A DNA stretch of 64,000 nucleotides from NCBI RefSeq assembly GCF_014203555.1, contig NZ_JACHJH010000006.1, positions 310,001 to 374,000 on the forward strand, read 5' to 3'. The notes beneath the pieces are model-generated. The model was not told the origin of the DNA, ran no database searches, and was given only the letters and a program-made list of their open reading frames with translations. Positions 44,815 to 54,896 of this stretch are shown here, piece after piece; position 1 is the stretch's first letter, and every line of letters starts with the position of its first letter. A program made the position numbers and the translations under genes. The stretch comes from Streptomyces olivoverticillatus. GTDB lineage: Bacteria; Actinomycetota; Actinomycetes; Streptomycetales; Streptomycetaceae.

Positions 44815-46428
44815 ATGGACGACGCGAGGACACCCGTCCTCATCGTGGGCGGCGGCCTCGTCGGCCTCGCCGCCGCCGTGTTCCTCACCCGGCACGGCGA
44901 GCGGCCGCTGCTCGTCGAGCGCCACCGCGGCACCTGCCCGCACCCGCGGGCACGCGGCGTCAACGTCCGGGCCATGGAGCTGTTCCGGCAGGCCGGGCTG
45001 GAGGAGCGCATCCGGGGCACCGGCTCCGCCCGCGCCCTCGCGGGCAACAGCGGCATCGTCCGCATGGAGTCCCTCGCCGGACGCCAGGCCCCCGGCTTCA
45101 CCCGCGACTACATGCAGGACCCGCAGGACGGTACGGGCGAGCTCAGCCCCACCGGCTGGACCCTGTGCGAGCAGGACGAGCTGGAGCCGCTGCTGCGCGA
45201 GGCCGCCGAAGATGCAGGCGCAGAGCTGCGGTTCGGCCACGAACTGCGCTCCCACACCCAGGACGCCGACGGTGTCACCGCCACCGTCCGGGACCGCGAC
45301 ACCGGCGAGGAGTACGCGGTGCGCGCCCGCTATCTGGTGGCGGCCGACGGCGTCGCCAGCCCGCTGCGCGAGGCCCTGGGCATCCCCATGGAGGGCCACG
45401 GCACCCTCGCCCACTACCTCAACATCCACTTCCGCGCCGACCTCACCGCACCGCTCGGCGACCGCCGCTTCCTCATGGCCTACGTCCGCAACGCCGAGGT
45501 CACCGCCGGGCTGCTGCCCGTCAACAACACCGACCGCTGGCTGCTGCACGTGCCGTTGGCGGCGGGCGAGGGCGCGGCCGACTGGCCGCCGGAGCGCTGC
45601 CGCGCCGCAGTGCGGGCCGCCGCGGGCCTGCCCGCACTGGAGGCGGACATCCTGGGTGCCCAGCCCTGGGAGGCGGCCGGCCGGACGGCGCGGCAGCTGC
45701 GCTCGGGCCGCGTCTTCCTCGTCGGCGACGCCGCCCACGCCATGCCGCCCACCGGGGCCTTCGGCTCGGCCACCGGCATTCAGGACGCGCACAACCTCGC
45801 GTGGCGCCTCGCCCTGGTGCTGCGCGGCAGCGCCGCCCCCGAACTGCTCGACGGCTACGAGCGCGAGCGGCTGCCCGTGGTCCGGGCCACCGTCCAACAG
45901 GCGGTGCTGCGCTCCCTGGACCGGCCCGGCCACGGGCAGCAGCCCCTGCCCGGTGCGATCCGGCCGGACCACACGGTGGCACTCGGATACCGCTACCCGG
46001 CCGGGGACACGGCCCCCGCCGACGTCCTGGCGGACGGCGGATTCACCGGCGAGCCGGGCACCCGCGCTCCCCACCTGTGGCTGGAGCGCGACGGCCGCCG
46101 GATCTCCACGCTCGACCTGTACGACGGCCGGGGCCCGGTCCTGGTGACCGGACCCGCGGCGGACGGCCCGCAGCCGGCCGCCGGACCGCTCCCGCTGACC
46201 GTCCACCGGATCGGCCACGACGGCCTGGCCGACCCCTCGCACGGGTGGGCGAAGGCCCACGGCGTCCCGCCGCACGGCGCGGTCCTCGTCCGCCCGGACG
46301 GCTTCGTCGGGGCCCGGTTCGACCGGCAGCCGTCGACAGCCGCCCTGGACGGGGAGCTGCACCGCCTGCTGGGACGACGGCCCGCCGCCGTGCCCACGAC
46401 CACCGCGCCGGAAGGAAGCACCCGATGA
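44815..46428 (+). CDS. FAD-dependent aromatic hydroxylase (group A)
   Basis: This 537-residue flavoprotein hydroxylase of the p-hydroxybenzoate-hydroxylase fold has GGGLVG (12-17) for FAD, a DG motif in VAADGVASPLR and GDAAHAMPPTGAFG (from 304). The extra C-terminal thioredoxin-like domain (about 400-537) is as in TcmG, RdmE and other polyketide hydroxylases. It follows rmlA by 15 bases after GGAAAGGGAAGAG and overlaps the next gene. It probably hydroxylates or cleaves an aromatic ring with NAD(P)H. Confidence 0.92.
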   Translation: MDDARTPVLIVGGGLVGLAAAVFLTRHGERPLLVERHRGTCPHPRARGVNVRAMELFRQAGLEERIRGTGSARALAGNSGIVRMESLAGRQAPGFTRDYMQDPQDGTGELSPTGWTLCEQDELEPLLREAAEDAGAELRFGHELRSHTQDADGVTATVRDRDTGEEYAVRARYLVAADGVASPLREALGIPMEGHGTLAHYLNIHFRADLTAPLGDRRFLMAYVRNAEVTAGLLPVNNTDRWLLHVPLAAGEGAADWPPERCRAAVRAAAGLPALEADILGAQPWEAAGRTARQLRSGRVFLVGDAAHAMPPTGAFGSATGIQDAHNLAWRLALVLRGSAAPELLDGYERERLPVVRATVQQAVLRSLDRPGHGQQPLPGAIRPDHTVALGYRYPAGDTAPADVLADGGFTGEPGTRAPHLWLERDGRRISTLDLYDGRGPVLVTGPAADGPQPAAGPLPLTVHRIGHDGLADPSHGWAKAHGVPPHGAVLVRPDGFVGARFDRQPSTAALDGELHRLLGRRPAAVPTTTAPEGSTR

Positions 46429-47123
46429 GACTGCACCTGTTCCGCCTGGGCACCACCCCCGTCGGGGCTCCCGTGCCCGGCTACCTCCTGCGGCTCGGCG
46501 ACGGCACCAACGTGCTGATCGACACCGGCTTCCCGCCCGACGCCACCGGCCCCAAGGCCTTCGTCCGGGTGACGGCCGAGGAGCGGGTGACGGCCCGCCT
46601 TGCCGCGGAGGGGCTGCGGCCCGAGGACGTCCACCTGGTGGTCTGCACCCACCTCGACCCCGACCACGCCGGCAACCACGACCTCTTCCCCGGCTCCGAG
46701 TTCGTCGTCCAGCGCGCCCACCACGAGCTGGCGCTGTCGGGCTCGGTGCCCCGGCTGGAGATGGCCCGGGCCCACTGGGACCTGCCGCATCTGAAGTACC
46801 GGCACGTCGAAGGGGACACGGACCTGCTGCCCGGGGTGCGCCTGGTGGAGAGCCCCGGCCACATCGCCGGGCACCAGTCGGTCCTCGTCCGCCTGCCCCG
46901 CACCGGCGCCGTGCTGCTGGCGGCCGACGCCATCCCCTCCGCCGAACACCTCGACCCCGGCCAGCGGGCGATGACGCCCTTCGACACGGACGAGGACGCG
47001 GTACGGGCCAGCACCCGCAAACTCCTCGACCTGGCCGAGGCGGAGAACGCCCTGCTGGTGCGCGGCCACGACGCCGAGCAGTGGGCGACGCTGCGCACCG
47101 GCCCCGGCGAGTACTACGACTGA
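46425..47123 (+). CDS. Metallo-beta-lactamase-fold hydrolase
   Basis: This 232-residue protein is most like N-acyl-homoserine-lactonase-type metallo-hydrolases, with THLDPDHAGN (His76, Asp78, Asp80, His81), GHIAGH (His146) and Asp168. The second position of the usual HxHxDH motif is Asp. In type II PKS clusters this fold appears as thioesterase/cyclase-like enzymes (ActIV is one), so ring closure, chain release or lactone hydrolysis are all possible. The ATG overlaps the hydroxylase stop; it is the last gene of the long core operon. Confidence 0.85.
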   Translation: MRLHLFRLGTTPVGAPVPGYLLRLGDGTNVLIDTGFPPDATGPKAFVRVTAEERVTARLAAEGLRPEDVHLVVCTHLDPDHAGNHDLFPGSEFVVQRAHHELALSGSVPRLEMARAHWDLPHLKYRHVEGDTDLLPGVRLVESPGHIAGHQSVLVRLPRTGAVLLAADAIPSAEHLDPGQRAMTPFDTDEDAVRASTRKLLDLAEAENALLVRGHDAEQWATLRTGPGEYYD

Positions 47124-47138
47124 CGGCGGTACCCGACA

Positions 47139-47174
47139 GCGGCGCGGCGGACCGGGGAGGGTCCGCCGCGCCGC
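47139..47174. terminator. Bidirectional terminator at 47.1 kb
   Basis: A perfect 15-bp stem (47139-47153 with 47160-47174, 6-base loop) separates the end of the core PKS operon from the convergent P450 gene. Confidence 0.92.
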
Positions 47175-47184
47175 CGTGCCCGTC

Positions 47185-48375
47185 TCACCAGACGACGGGC
47201 AGCGCCCGCGGCCCCCGCTGCATCGTGCGCAGGTCCCATTCGAGCTCCTCCACGTCCACGGCAGGGCGCAGCCCGGGGAAACGCGCGGCCAGCGAGCCCA
47301 CGGCGATGCCGAGTTCGGCGCGGGCGAGCTGTGCGCCCAGGCAGCGGTGCGGGCCGTGGCCGAAGCCGATGTGCGGATTGGGGTCGCGGGTGACGTCGAG
47401 CCGGTCGGGGCCGTCGAAGACGGCCGCGTCCCGGTCGGCCGAGATCACGGCGGGCAGCACCGCCTCGCCGGCTCGCACGAGCACTCCGCCCAACTCCACG
47501 TCCTCCAGGGCGATCCGCACCGTGCCGCCGCTCACCGCCGCCGGGGTGTAGCGGATCAGCTCCTCCACCGCCTTCTCCAGCACCCCGGGCTTCTGCAGCA
47601 GCTCCCACTGGTCGCGGTGGCGCAGCAGCGCCAGCACCGAGCCGCTGATCTCGTGGGCGACGGTCTCCACCCCGGCGACCAGCAGCGTCACCCCGAACGT
47701 CAGCAGCTCCTCCTCGTCGAGGCGCTCCTCCTCGGGGGCGCATGCCAGGTCCGCGAGCAGATCGTCCGTGGGCCGCCGCCGCTTCTCGGCGATCAGGCCG
47801 GCCAGATAGCCCTTGAGCGAGGCGGCGGCCGCCTCGATCTCCTCGGCCGAGCGGCCGTCCACGCTCAGGTAGACGCGCGTCCAGGCACCGAACCGCTCGT
47901 GGTCCCCGGCCGGCACGCCCAGGAGTTGGCAGATCACCGCGACCGGCAGCGGCCTGGCGAGGCCGGCGACCAGGTCGGCGCCCGGCCCGGCCGCGGCCAG
48001 GCCGTCGAGCAGCCGGTCGGTGGTGCGCTGGATGCCGGGCCGCAGCGCCTGCACCCGCCGGGTGGTGAACGCCCGCATGGCCACCCGGCGCAGCCTGGTG
48101 TGCTCGGGCGGGTCCATGGTCGTCAGCGAGCGCGCCTCCAGCGGTGCACGCCGGGCGCGCGGCGCCCCTGCGCGCGCTGCCGCGGCCCTGCTGAAGCGGG
48201 GGTCGGACAGCACACGCCGGTTGTCCTCGTAGCGGGTGACGAGCCAGGCCCGGTCACCGGTGGGCAGCCGGACGCGCCGGATGCCGTCCAGCGCCCGCAG
48301 TGCGGCGAATTCGCGGGCGGGCTCCCAGGGCCGGTCGGTGGGGAAGGGGAACGGCGGGGCTTCTTCCGTGGTCAT
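47185..48375 (-). CDS. Cytochrome P450
   Basis: This 396-residue P450 has AGVET in the I-helix (234-238, acid present), ExxR in EELIR (272-275) and the heme loop FGHGPHRCLG with Cys345. It closely parallels the P450 at 32019 across the N-terminus and the SGGTVRIALEDVELGGVLVRAGEAVLPA region, so the two probably arose by duplication, but only this one keeps the I-helix acid. Its ATG overlaps the stop of the glycosyltransferase upstream (ATGA), so the pair is translated together. Confidence 0.93.
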   Translation of the reverse strand: MTTEEAPPFPFPTDRPWEPAREFAALRALDGIRRVRLPTGDRAWLVTRYEDNRRVLSDPRFSRAAAARAGAPRARRAPLEARSLTTMDPPEHTRLRRVAMRAFTTRRVQALRPGIQRTTDRLLDGLAAAGPGADLVAGLARPLPVAVICQLLGVPAGDHERFGAWTRVYLSVDGRSAEEIEAAAASLKGYLAGLIAEKRRRPTDDLLADLACAPEEERLDEEELLTFGVTLLVAGVETVAHEISGSVLALLRHRDQWELLQKPGVLEKAVEELIRYTPAAVSGGTVRIALEDVELGGVLVRAGEAVLPAVISADRDAAVFDGPDRLDVTRDPNPHIGFGHGPHRCLGAQLARAELGIAVGSLAARFPGLRPAVDVEELEWDLRTMQRGPRALPVVW

Positions 48376-49706
48376 GTCGCTCTCCTGGCGGTGGGGGAGG
48401 GGCGGCGGCGCGGCGGGGCCGGCACCGGGCGGCGGGTGGCGACGAGCCGCTCCAGCAGCTCCGCCACCTCCCGCGGCGCCCGATGGGCGGCGAAGGAGGC
48501 CCGCATGCCCTGGGTGGCCCGGCGGTAGCGGGGGTCGCGGAGCACGGTGCGCACGGCGTCGGCGACCTGCGGCCCCGACGGGCGGCGCTGTCGCAGGTCG
48601 ATGCCGGTGCCGCTCCAGGCGACCCGCGCGCACACCTCCGGCTTGTCCTCGGTCACCCCCGAGGCCACGACGGGGACGCCGTGCGCGAGCGCGAGCTGTA
48701 CGGTCCCGTAGCCGCCGTTGGTGACCAGCGCATCCAGGTGCGGCATCAACTGCGCGTACGGCAGGAACGGTTCGACGTGGACGTTGGCGGGCAGGTCCGC
48801 CGACCGCAGCTCCTCGGGCGGCGGGCCGCCCGTCGTCACCACGAGGGTGAGGTCGTCGCCCGCCAGCTCCCGGACGGCCGGGATCACCAGCTCGCCGAGG
48901 TCGCGGGCGCCCGTCCCCTGGGTCAGCAGCACCGCCGGGCGGTCCTTCTCCAGCTCCGGCCACCACGCCGGGAGCGGCCCCGCGGCGCGGGGCTCGGGCA
49001 GCAGCGGCCCGACGAAGTGCACGTGCGCGGGCAGCCGCCGCCGCGGGTACTCGAACTCGGGGACGGTCGCCTGCGCGTAGAGGTACGGGGTGAGATTGGC
49101 GTCGAACGGGCCGGTCCGTACGGGCGGTACGCCCAGCTCCCGGCGGATGGCGTTCATCCGGCGCAGCGGCTGCGGGAAGCGGCGGCGTTCGACCAGCTCG
49201 GTGTAGCGGCGGCGGGCGCGGCGCCACGGCTGTCCGCCGGGCGGCCGGCCCTTGCCGAAGGGCGGCACCAGCGGGTCCGGCAGCGCCAGCGGCGCCACGC
49301 TCAGCGTGGCCCACAGGGCCCCGTGCAGCTCGTGCATCAGCGAGGCGGCGGCCAGGGTGGAGTCGGCCAGCAGCACATCGGCCCCGTGGCGGGCCATCAG
49401 CGTCCGCAGGTCCCGGTACTGCCCCGGCACGGGCTCGACGAAGACGTGCTCGACGAACCAGGGGCCGCGCGCCTCGGGAGGCAGGGACAGGAACTCGGGG
49501 AACTCCTCGGTCAGCCGGTCGAGATCGGTGAAGCGGCCCTCTTCGGGCGGTGCGTACCGGGCCCCCGAGCGGGCCACCCGCTCGCCGTAGGCGGCCCCCG
49601 TGTACCAGATCACGTCGTGCCCGCGCCCGGCCAGTTCCGCGGCCACGGGGCCGAAGGGGTTGACATGGCCGCTGGCGGCCAGAGTGGCGATGAGTACGGT
49701 GGACAT
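48372..49706 (-). CDS. Glycosyltransferase (GT1/MGT-like)
   Basis: This 444-residue GT-B enzyme of the UDP-glycosyltransferase superfamily has an N-terminal acceptor domain (VLIATLAASGHVNPFGPVAAELAGRGHDV) and a C-terminal nucleotide-sugar domain with VTNGGYGTVQLALAHGVPVV (about 342-361). The ATG at 49706 follows GGAGCGG; an in-frame ATG at 49717 adds only MERT. It transfers a sugar to the polyketide or to an earlier sugar. SARP-type repeats lie 91 bases upstream. Confidence 0.9.
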   Translation of the reverse strand: MSTVLIATLAASGHVNPFGPVAAELAGRGHDVIWYTGAAYGERVARSGARYAPPEEGRFTDLDRLTEEFPEFLSLPPEARGPWFVEHVFVEPVPGQYRDLRTLMARHGADVLLADSTLAAASLMHELHGALWATLSVAPLALPDPLVPPFGKGRPPGGQPWRRARRRYTELVERRRFPQPLRRMNAIRRELGVPPVRTGPFDANLTPYLYAQATVPEFEYPRRRLPAHVHFVGPLLPEPRAAGPLPAWWPELEKDRPAVLLTQGTGARDLGELVIPAVRELAGDDLTLVVTTGGPPPEELRSADLPANVHVEPFLPYAQLMPHLDALVTNGGYGTVQLALAHGVPVVASGVTEDKPEVCARVAWSGTGIDLRQRRPSGPQVADAVRTVLRDPRYRRATQGMRASFAAHRAPREVAELLERLVATRRPVPAPPRRRPSPTARRAT

Positions 49707-49796
49707 CGTCCGCTCCATTCGGGTCCGAGGGATGCGTCGAGGCCGCACGGATGGGGGAGCGGGCGGGCCGGGACAGCGGACAGGGTGGCCCATGGC

Positions 49797-49814
49797 GCTG
49801 GACCGCCGCTGGAC
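49797..49814 (-). promoter_or_regulatory. SARP-type direct repeat driving glycosyltransferase-P450
   Basis: Two identical heptamers GTCCAGC (minus strand, 49814-49808 and 49803-49797) are 11 bases apart in the 147-base space before the glycosyltransferase. They match the repeats at 36280 and 59760. Confidence 0.7.
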
Positions 49815-49853
49815 GCCCTGCTCGTGGCGCCGGCCGCACCCGCACCGACCCGT

Positions 49854-51050
49854 CTAGTTCTCCCGGGAGACCCGTTCCCCCCGCTTCCACACGCCCGCGA
49901 TCGCCCGGCTCGCCCGGATGTCCGCGGTGGGGTCGGCGTCGACCAGTACGAGGTCCGCGCGCAGGCCGGGGGCGATCCGTCCCCGGTCGGCCAGCGAGAA
50001 TGCCTCCGCGGGGGCGGCGGTCGCCGCGGTGAGGGCCTCGGAGGGGGTCAGCCCGGCCCGGACCAGCAGCTCCAGCTCCCGGTGCAGCCCGATGCCGTGC
50101 AGCCACATCACCGCGTCGGTGCCGGCCAGCAGCCGCACCCCGGCGGCGCGTGCCGAGCGGACGGCGGCCTCGGCGGCCGCCAGGTCCACGGGGAGGCGAC
50201 GCGCCTCGCCCTTGCGGTGGCGTGCGAGCAGGTCGTGGTCCTCGGCGGTGAGGTACGGGGCGACGGCCGCCTCCTCGCCGAGGCCGCCCAGGTCCGGGCC
50301 GCCGGAGAGCAGCTCGACCATGCTGAGCGTGGGCACGGCGAACGCCCCGTGCCGGGCGAGGAGTTGCCCGAACTCCGGGCCCGGCGCCCGGTCCACCAGC
50401 AGGTGCGCCAGCCCGTGCGCACCTGCCTCGACCGCCTCGACGGCGGCCTGCACGGTGCCGGTGTGCACCAGGGTGAGCAGCCCCCGCTCGCGGGCCGCGG
50501 TCAGCACCGCCGCCATCGTCTCCCGGCGGATGACGGGCAGTTCGGTGTTCTCCATGCGGCCCGCGATCTGGCCGTCGTCGTAGTGCACCTTGATGTAGTC
50601 CGAACCCTCGGCGATGCGCGCGTCGACGAAGGCGGCCGCCTCCTCGGGCTCGGTCAGCGTGGGAATGTCGGGAAAGCGCTCCGAACCGTGCCCCCCGGGC
50701 ACCGTGGCGGCGCAGCAGGCCGAGCGCAGATCCGCGATCGAGCCGCCGAGCGGGCCGTGCTGGTCCCGCTTGGCGCGGGCGATGGGCTCGGGGAAGTTGG
50801 CCATGTCCAGCTCCGTGGTCACCCCCCACCGCAGCGCCTGCCGCAGCGCCGGGCCGACCACGTGGGTGTGCGCGTCGATGAGGCCGGGCAGCAGGGTGCG
50901 CCCCCGGCCCTCGACGACCTCGGCGCCCGCGGGGACGGGCAGCCCACGGCCGACCGCCTCGATGAGGCCGTCGTCGACGACGACCGTGTCGTCGGTGCGA
51001 ACGCCGTGCCCGTCGAAGACGGTCACTTCGCGGAAGATCGTGCGGCTCAT
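49854..51050 (-). CDS. Amidohydrolase-family protein
   Basis: This 398-residue metal-dependent hydrolase of the imidazolonepropionase-like group has a Kx/HxH opening DAHTHV (His61, His63), the metal-bridging lysine in YIKVHYDDG, further His in LVHTG and HGLAHL, and Asp in LAGTDAV. The set for a binuclear centre looks complete. The substrate is unknown; this family is unusual in aromatic polyketide clusters and could act on an amide, lactone or cyclic imide, or serve self-resistance. It is divergent from the FAD hydroxylase at 51282. Confidence 0.85.
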   Translation of the reverse strand: MSRTIFREVTVFDGHGVRTDDTVVVDDGLIEAVGRGLPVPAGAEVVEGRGRTLLPGLIDAHTHVVGPALRQALRWGVTTELDMANFPEPIARAKRDQHGPLGGSIADLRSACCAATVPGGHGSERFPDIPTLTEPEEAAAFVDARIAEGSDYIKVHYDDGQIAGRMENTELPVIRRETMAAVLTAARERGLLTLVHTGTVQAAVEAVEAGAHGLAHLLVDRAPGPEFGQLLARHGAFAVPTLSMVELLSGGPDLGGLGEEAAVAPYLTAEDHDLLARHRKGEARRLPVDLAAAEAAVRSARAAGVRLLAGTDAVMWLHGIGLHRELELLVRAGLTPSEALTAATAAPAEAFSLADRGRIAPGLRADLVLVDADPTADIRASRAIAGVWKRGERVSREN

Positions 51051-51086
51051 GGGTTCCCTCCTGCGGATCCGGCACTGCCATTGCGC

Positions 51087-51104
51087 GTCGACCGTGCGTC
51101 CAGT
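51087..51104 (+). promoter_or_regulatory. Possible SARP-type repeat near the amidohydrolase
   Basis: GTCGACC (51087-51093) and GTCCAGT (51098-51104) are 11 bases apart. The match to the cluster consensus is partial, and the distance to the plus-strand gene is long (178 bases), so the target promoter is uncertain. Confidence 0.4.
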
Positions 51105-51215
51105 GCGCACGGTGAGGCTGGGGAAGCGGAGCCGGGAGGGGGCCGACAGGGCTGTGGGAGTCCGGTCGGATCCACCGTAGGCGAGGGGGCGTACGCCTGT
51201 CCACGCAGCTCGGCA

Positions 51216-51240
51216 ATCAACTGATGTCACATCAATTGAT
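51216..51240. promoter_or_regulatory. 25-bp near-perfect palindrome before the second FAD hydroxylase
   Basis: ATCAACTGATGT and ACATCAATTGAT flank a central C, with 11 of 12 pairs matching. The AT-rich palindrome stands out in GC-rich surroundings and lies 42 bases before the hydroxylase start in a divergent promoter. It looks like an operator for a dimeric repressor such as a MarR or TetR protein. Confidence 0.65.
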
Positions 51241-51281
51241 CTACGCCACAAGCCAGTTGGCGCTCGGAGAGCGGGAGGAAG

Positions 51282-52766
<1,485 letters not shown>

Positions 52767-52806
52767 GCGCAGCCCGGCAAGGCCACAGACGAGAGCGAGG
52801 AGAGAC

Positions 52807-53601
52807 ATGAACGGATCACCCGGAGCGTCCGGCGACGCCAGTGAGGTCGCCCTGCCCGACGCCCGGAAGGTGTTGAGCCCCGATCCCCACCAGGCGGCCA
52901 CGCTGTGGGAGGACATCACCGACAACGAGCTCTACCGCAAAGGGGTGAGCGGCCTGGCCGCCGGCGACGTCGTCTTCGACGTGGGGGCCAACATCGGGCT
53001 CGCCGCGCTGTTCTTCACCGGGCTGGTGCCCGGCCTGCGGGTGTTCGCCTTCGAACCCGCCGAGGACTGCTTCTCCTGCCTGCGCGAGAACGTCGCCCGG
53101 CACGGCCCCGGCATCACCCCCGTCCAGGCCGCCCTGGGCGCGGAGCCCGGTGAGCGGGACCTCACCTACTACCCGCGCTCGCCCGCCCAGAGCAGCTTCT
53201 ACCCCGACGCGGAGGAGGACCGCCGGAACACCTCCGTCTACCTCGCCAACGCGGGCTTCGACGAGGAGCTCGCACGCGCCTTCCTCCCCGCCATGCACCA
53301 GGGACGGAGCTACCCGGTGCGGGTCACCACCGTGTCCGCCGCCCTCGACGAGCACGGCGTCGAGGAGATCGCCCTGCTGAAGATCGACGTGGAGCGGGCC
53401 GAGCAGGACGTGCTCGACGGCGTCGGCGAGGCGGCCTGGCCCCGGGTGCGCCGCGTCGTGGCCGAGATCCACGACACCGACGGGCGGCTGGCCTCCGTCG
53501 CCGAGCAGCTCACCGGCCGCGGGTTCCACGTCGAGACCGGGCAGGAGGCCCTGCTCGCCGGCACCAACGTCCACATGCTGTACGCGGCGAGGGACCACTG
53601 A
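52807..53601 (+). CDS. FkbM-family methyltransferase
   Basis: This 264-residue SAM-dependent O-methyltransferase has motif I VVFDVGANIGLAALFF (55-70), FAFEPAEDC and the FkbM signature LLKIDVERAE. FkbM proteins methylate sugar or polyketide hydroxyls. The ATG follows GAGGAGAGAC. Its place between a hydroxylase and a glycosyltransferase makes methylation of a newly added hydroxyl or of the sugar likely; which one cannot be told. Confidence 0.9.
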   Translation: MNGSPGASGDASEVALPDARKVLSPDPHQAATLWEDITDNELYRKGVSGLAAGDVVFDVGANIGLAALFFTGLVPGLRVFAFEPAEDCFSCLRENVARHGPGITPVQAALGAEPGERDLTYYPRSPAQSSFYPDAEEDRRNTSVYLANAGFDEELARAFLPAMHQGRSYPVRVTTVSAALDEHGVEEIALLKIDVERAEQDVLDGVGEAAWPRVRRVVAEIHDTDGRLASVAEQLTGRGFHVETGQEALLAGTNVHMLYAARDH

Positions 53602-53654
53602 CACCACCCCGCCCGCCCAAGTCGTCCCTTCAACCGAGGAGTTGTGGCAGACCC

Positions 53655-54827
53655 ATGCGCATCGTGCTGACCGCCATCCCCGCCAACGGACATCTCACCC
53701 CCATGGTGCCGCTCGCCTGGGCCCTGCGCGCCGCCGGCCACGAGGTCGTCGTCGCGGGCCAGCCCGATCTGGTGCCGGTGGCCCGGGCGGCGGGGCTGTG
53801 CGCCCAGCCGATCGGCGAGCCCTTCGGGCAACTGGCCTTCCTCCGGGAGCGGCTGCCCGAGGACGAGTCGCCGATCGAGGCGTGGGGGCGCCTGATCGAG
53901 CCCATGTACGGGATGGCGTCCCGCACCTGGGCCACGCACACTCAGTACACCGTCGACAAGTACCTGGAGTTCGCCCGCTCCTGGCGGCCCGACCTGGTCG
54001 TCAGCGAACCGTTCGAGTTCGCCGGCCGCCTGGTGAGCGGGGCACTGAAGGTGCCCCACGTCCGGCACGGCCTCGGCCTGACGGCCGTCTCCGAGCGGTT
54101 CGAGGAGACCGCCCGGGGCCTGCTCTCCTCCACCGCCGACCGGCTGGGCACCGGCGCGGGCCTGCCCGCCCCCGACCTGACCCTCGACAACTGCCCGCCC
54201 ACACTGTGGTCCCCGCCCGCCGACGGCGTCCGGCAGCCCATGCGCTACATCCCGTACAACGGCACCGGCACGCTCCCCGACTGGGCGCGCGAGCCCTCCG
54301 GCCCCCGCAGGGTGTGCATCTCCCTGGGCACCCAGACCATCGTGCTCAACGGCATGCCGCTGCTGCGCAGGCTCGTCGAGGCGGTGGCCGGGATCGAGGG
54401 GGTGGAGCCGGTGATCGCGATCGCGGCCTCGGACCGCGAAGGGCTGGGCCCGGTTCCCTCCTCCGTGCGGATCGTGGAGTCCCTGCCGCTGAACCTCTTC
54501 CTGGACCGCTGCGACGTGGTCGTCCACCACGGGGGCGCCGGCACCTGCCTGACCGCGACCGCGTTCGGCCTGCCCCAGCTCGTCCTGCCGCAGTTCCTCG
54601 ACCAGTTCCAGTACGGAGACCAGGTGGCCGCCTGCGGGGCGGGCCGCACGGTCGACACCGCCGACGACCAGAACAGCGTGGAGCACCTGCGGCAGGCGGT
54701 CGTCGACCTGCTCGACGACCCCTCCTACGCCCGGGTGGCCCGCGCGGTGGCCGAGGAGGCCGCGGCGATGCCGTCACCCGCGCAGACCGTCGCCCGCCTG
54801 GAACAGCTGGTGGCCGCCGGGGCCTGA
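53655..54827 (+). CDS. Glycosyltransferase (GT1 antibiotic type)
   Basis: This 390-residue GT-B glycosyltransferase is of the class used for macrolides and aromatic polyketides, with IVLTAIPANGHLTPMVPLAWALRAAGHEV at the N-terminus and the donor motif VVHHGGAGTCLTATAFGLPQLVLP (about 293-316). The HHGGAGT block is intact. It differs clearly from the enzyme at 48372, so two sugars or two attachment sites are likely. The ATG lies 13 bases after GAGGAG. A terminator follows. Confidence 0.93.
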   Translation: MRIVLTAIPANGHLTPMVPLAWALRAAGHEVVVAGQPDLVPVARAAGLCAQPIGEPFGQLAFLRERLPEDESPIEAWGRLIEPMYGMASRTWATHTQYTVDKYLEFARSWRPDLVVSEPFEFAGRLVSGALKVPHVRHGLGLTAVSERFEETARGLLSSTADRLGTGAGLPAPDLTLDNCPPTLWSPPADGVRQPMRYIPYNGTGTLPDWAREPSGPRRVCISLGTQTIVLNGMPLLRRLVEAVAGIEGVEPVIAIAASDREGLGPVPSSVRIVESLPLNLFLDRCDVVVHHGGAGTCLTATAFGLPQLVLPQFLDQFQYGDQVAACGAGRTVDTADDQNSVEHLRQAVVDLLDDPSYARVARAVAEEAAAMPSPAQTVARLEQLVAAGA

Positions 54828-54852
54828 CCGCGAACACCGGGCACACACACGA

Positions 54853-54879
54853 GAACGGGAGGCCTGAGGCCTCCCGTTC
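54853..54879. terminator. Bidirectional terminator at 54.9 kb
   Basis: A 13-bp inverted repeat (54853-54865 with 54867-54879, effectively a 10-bp stem with a 7-base loop) separates the convergent glycosyltransferase and SCP2 genes. Confidence 0.88.
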
Positions 54880-54896
54880 CGCTGTGCGCCCCCGGA

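Noticed and set aside
47185..51216. Single giant minus-strand protein covering P450, glycosyltransferase and amidohydrolase regions
   Set aside because: The P450 has its own ATG and ribosome site; the upstream part of the frame is a shadow of the glycosyltransferase and amidohydrolase genes read in another frame.
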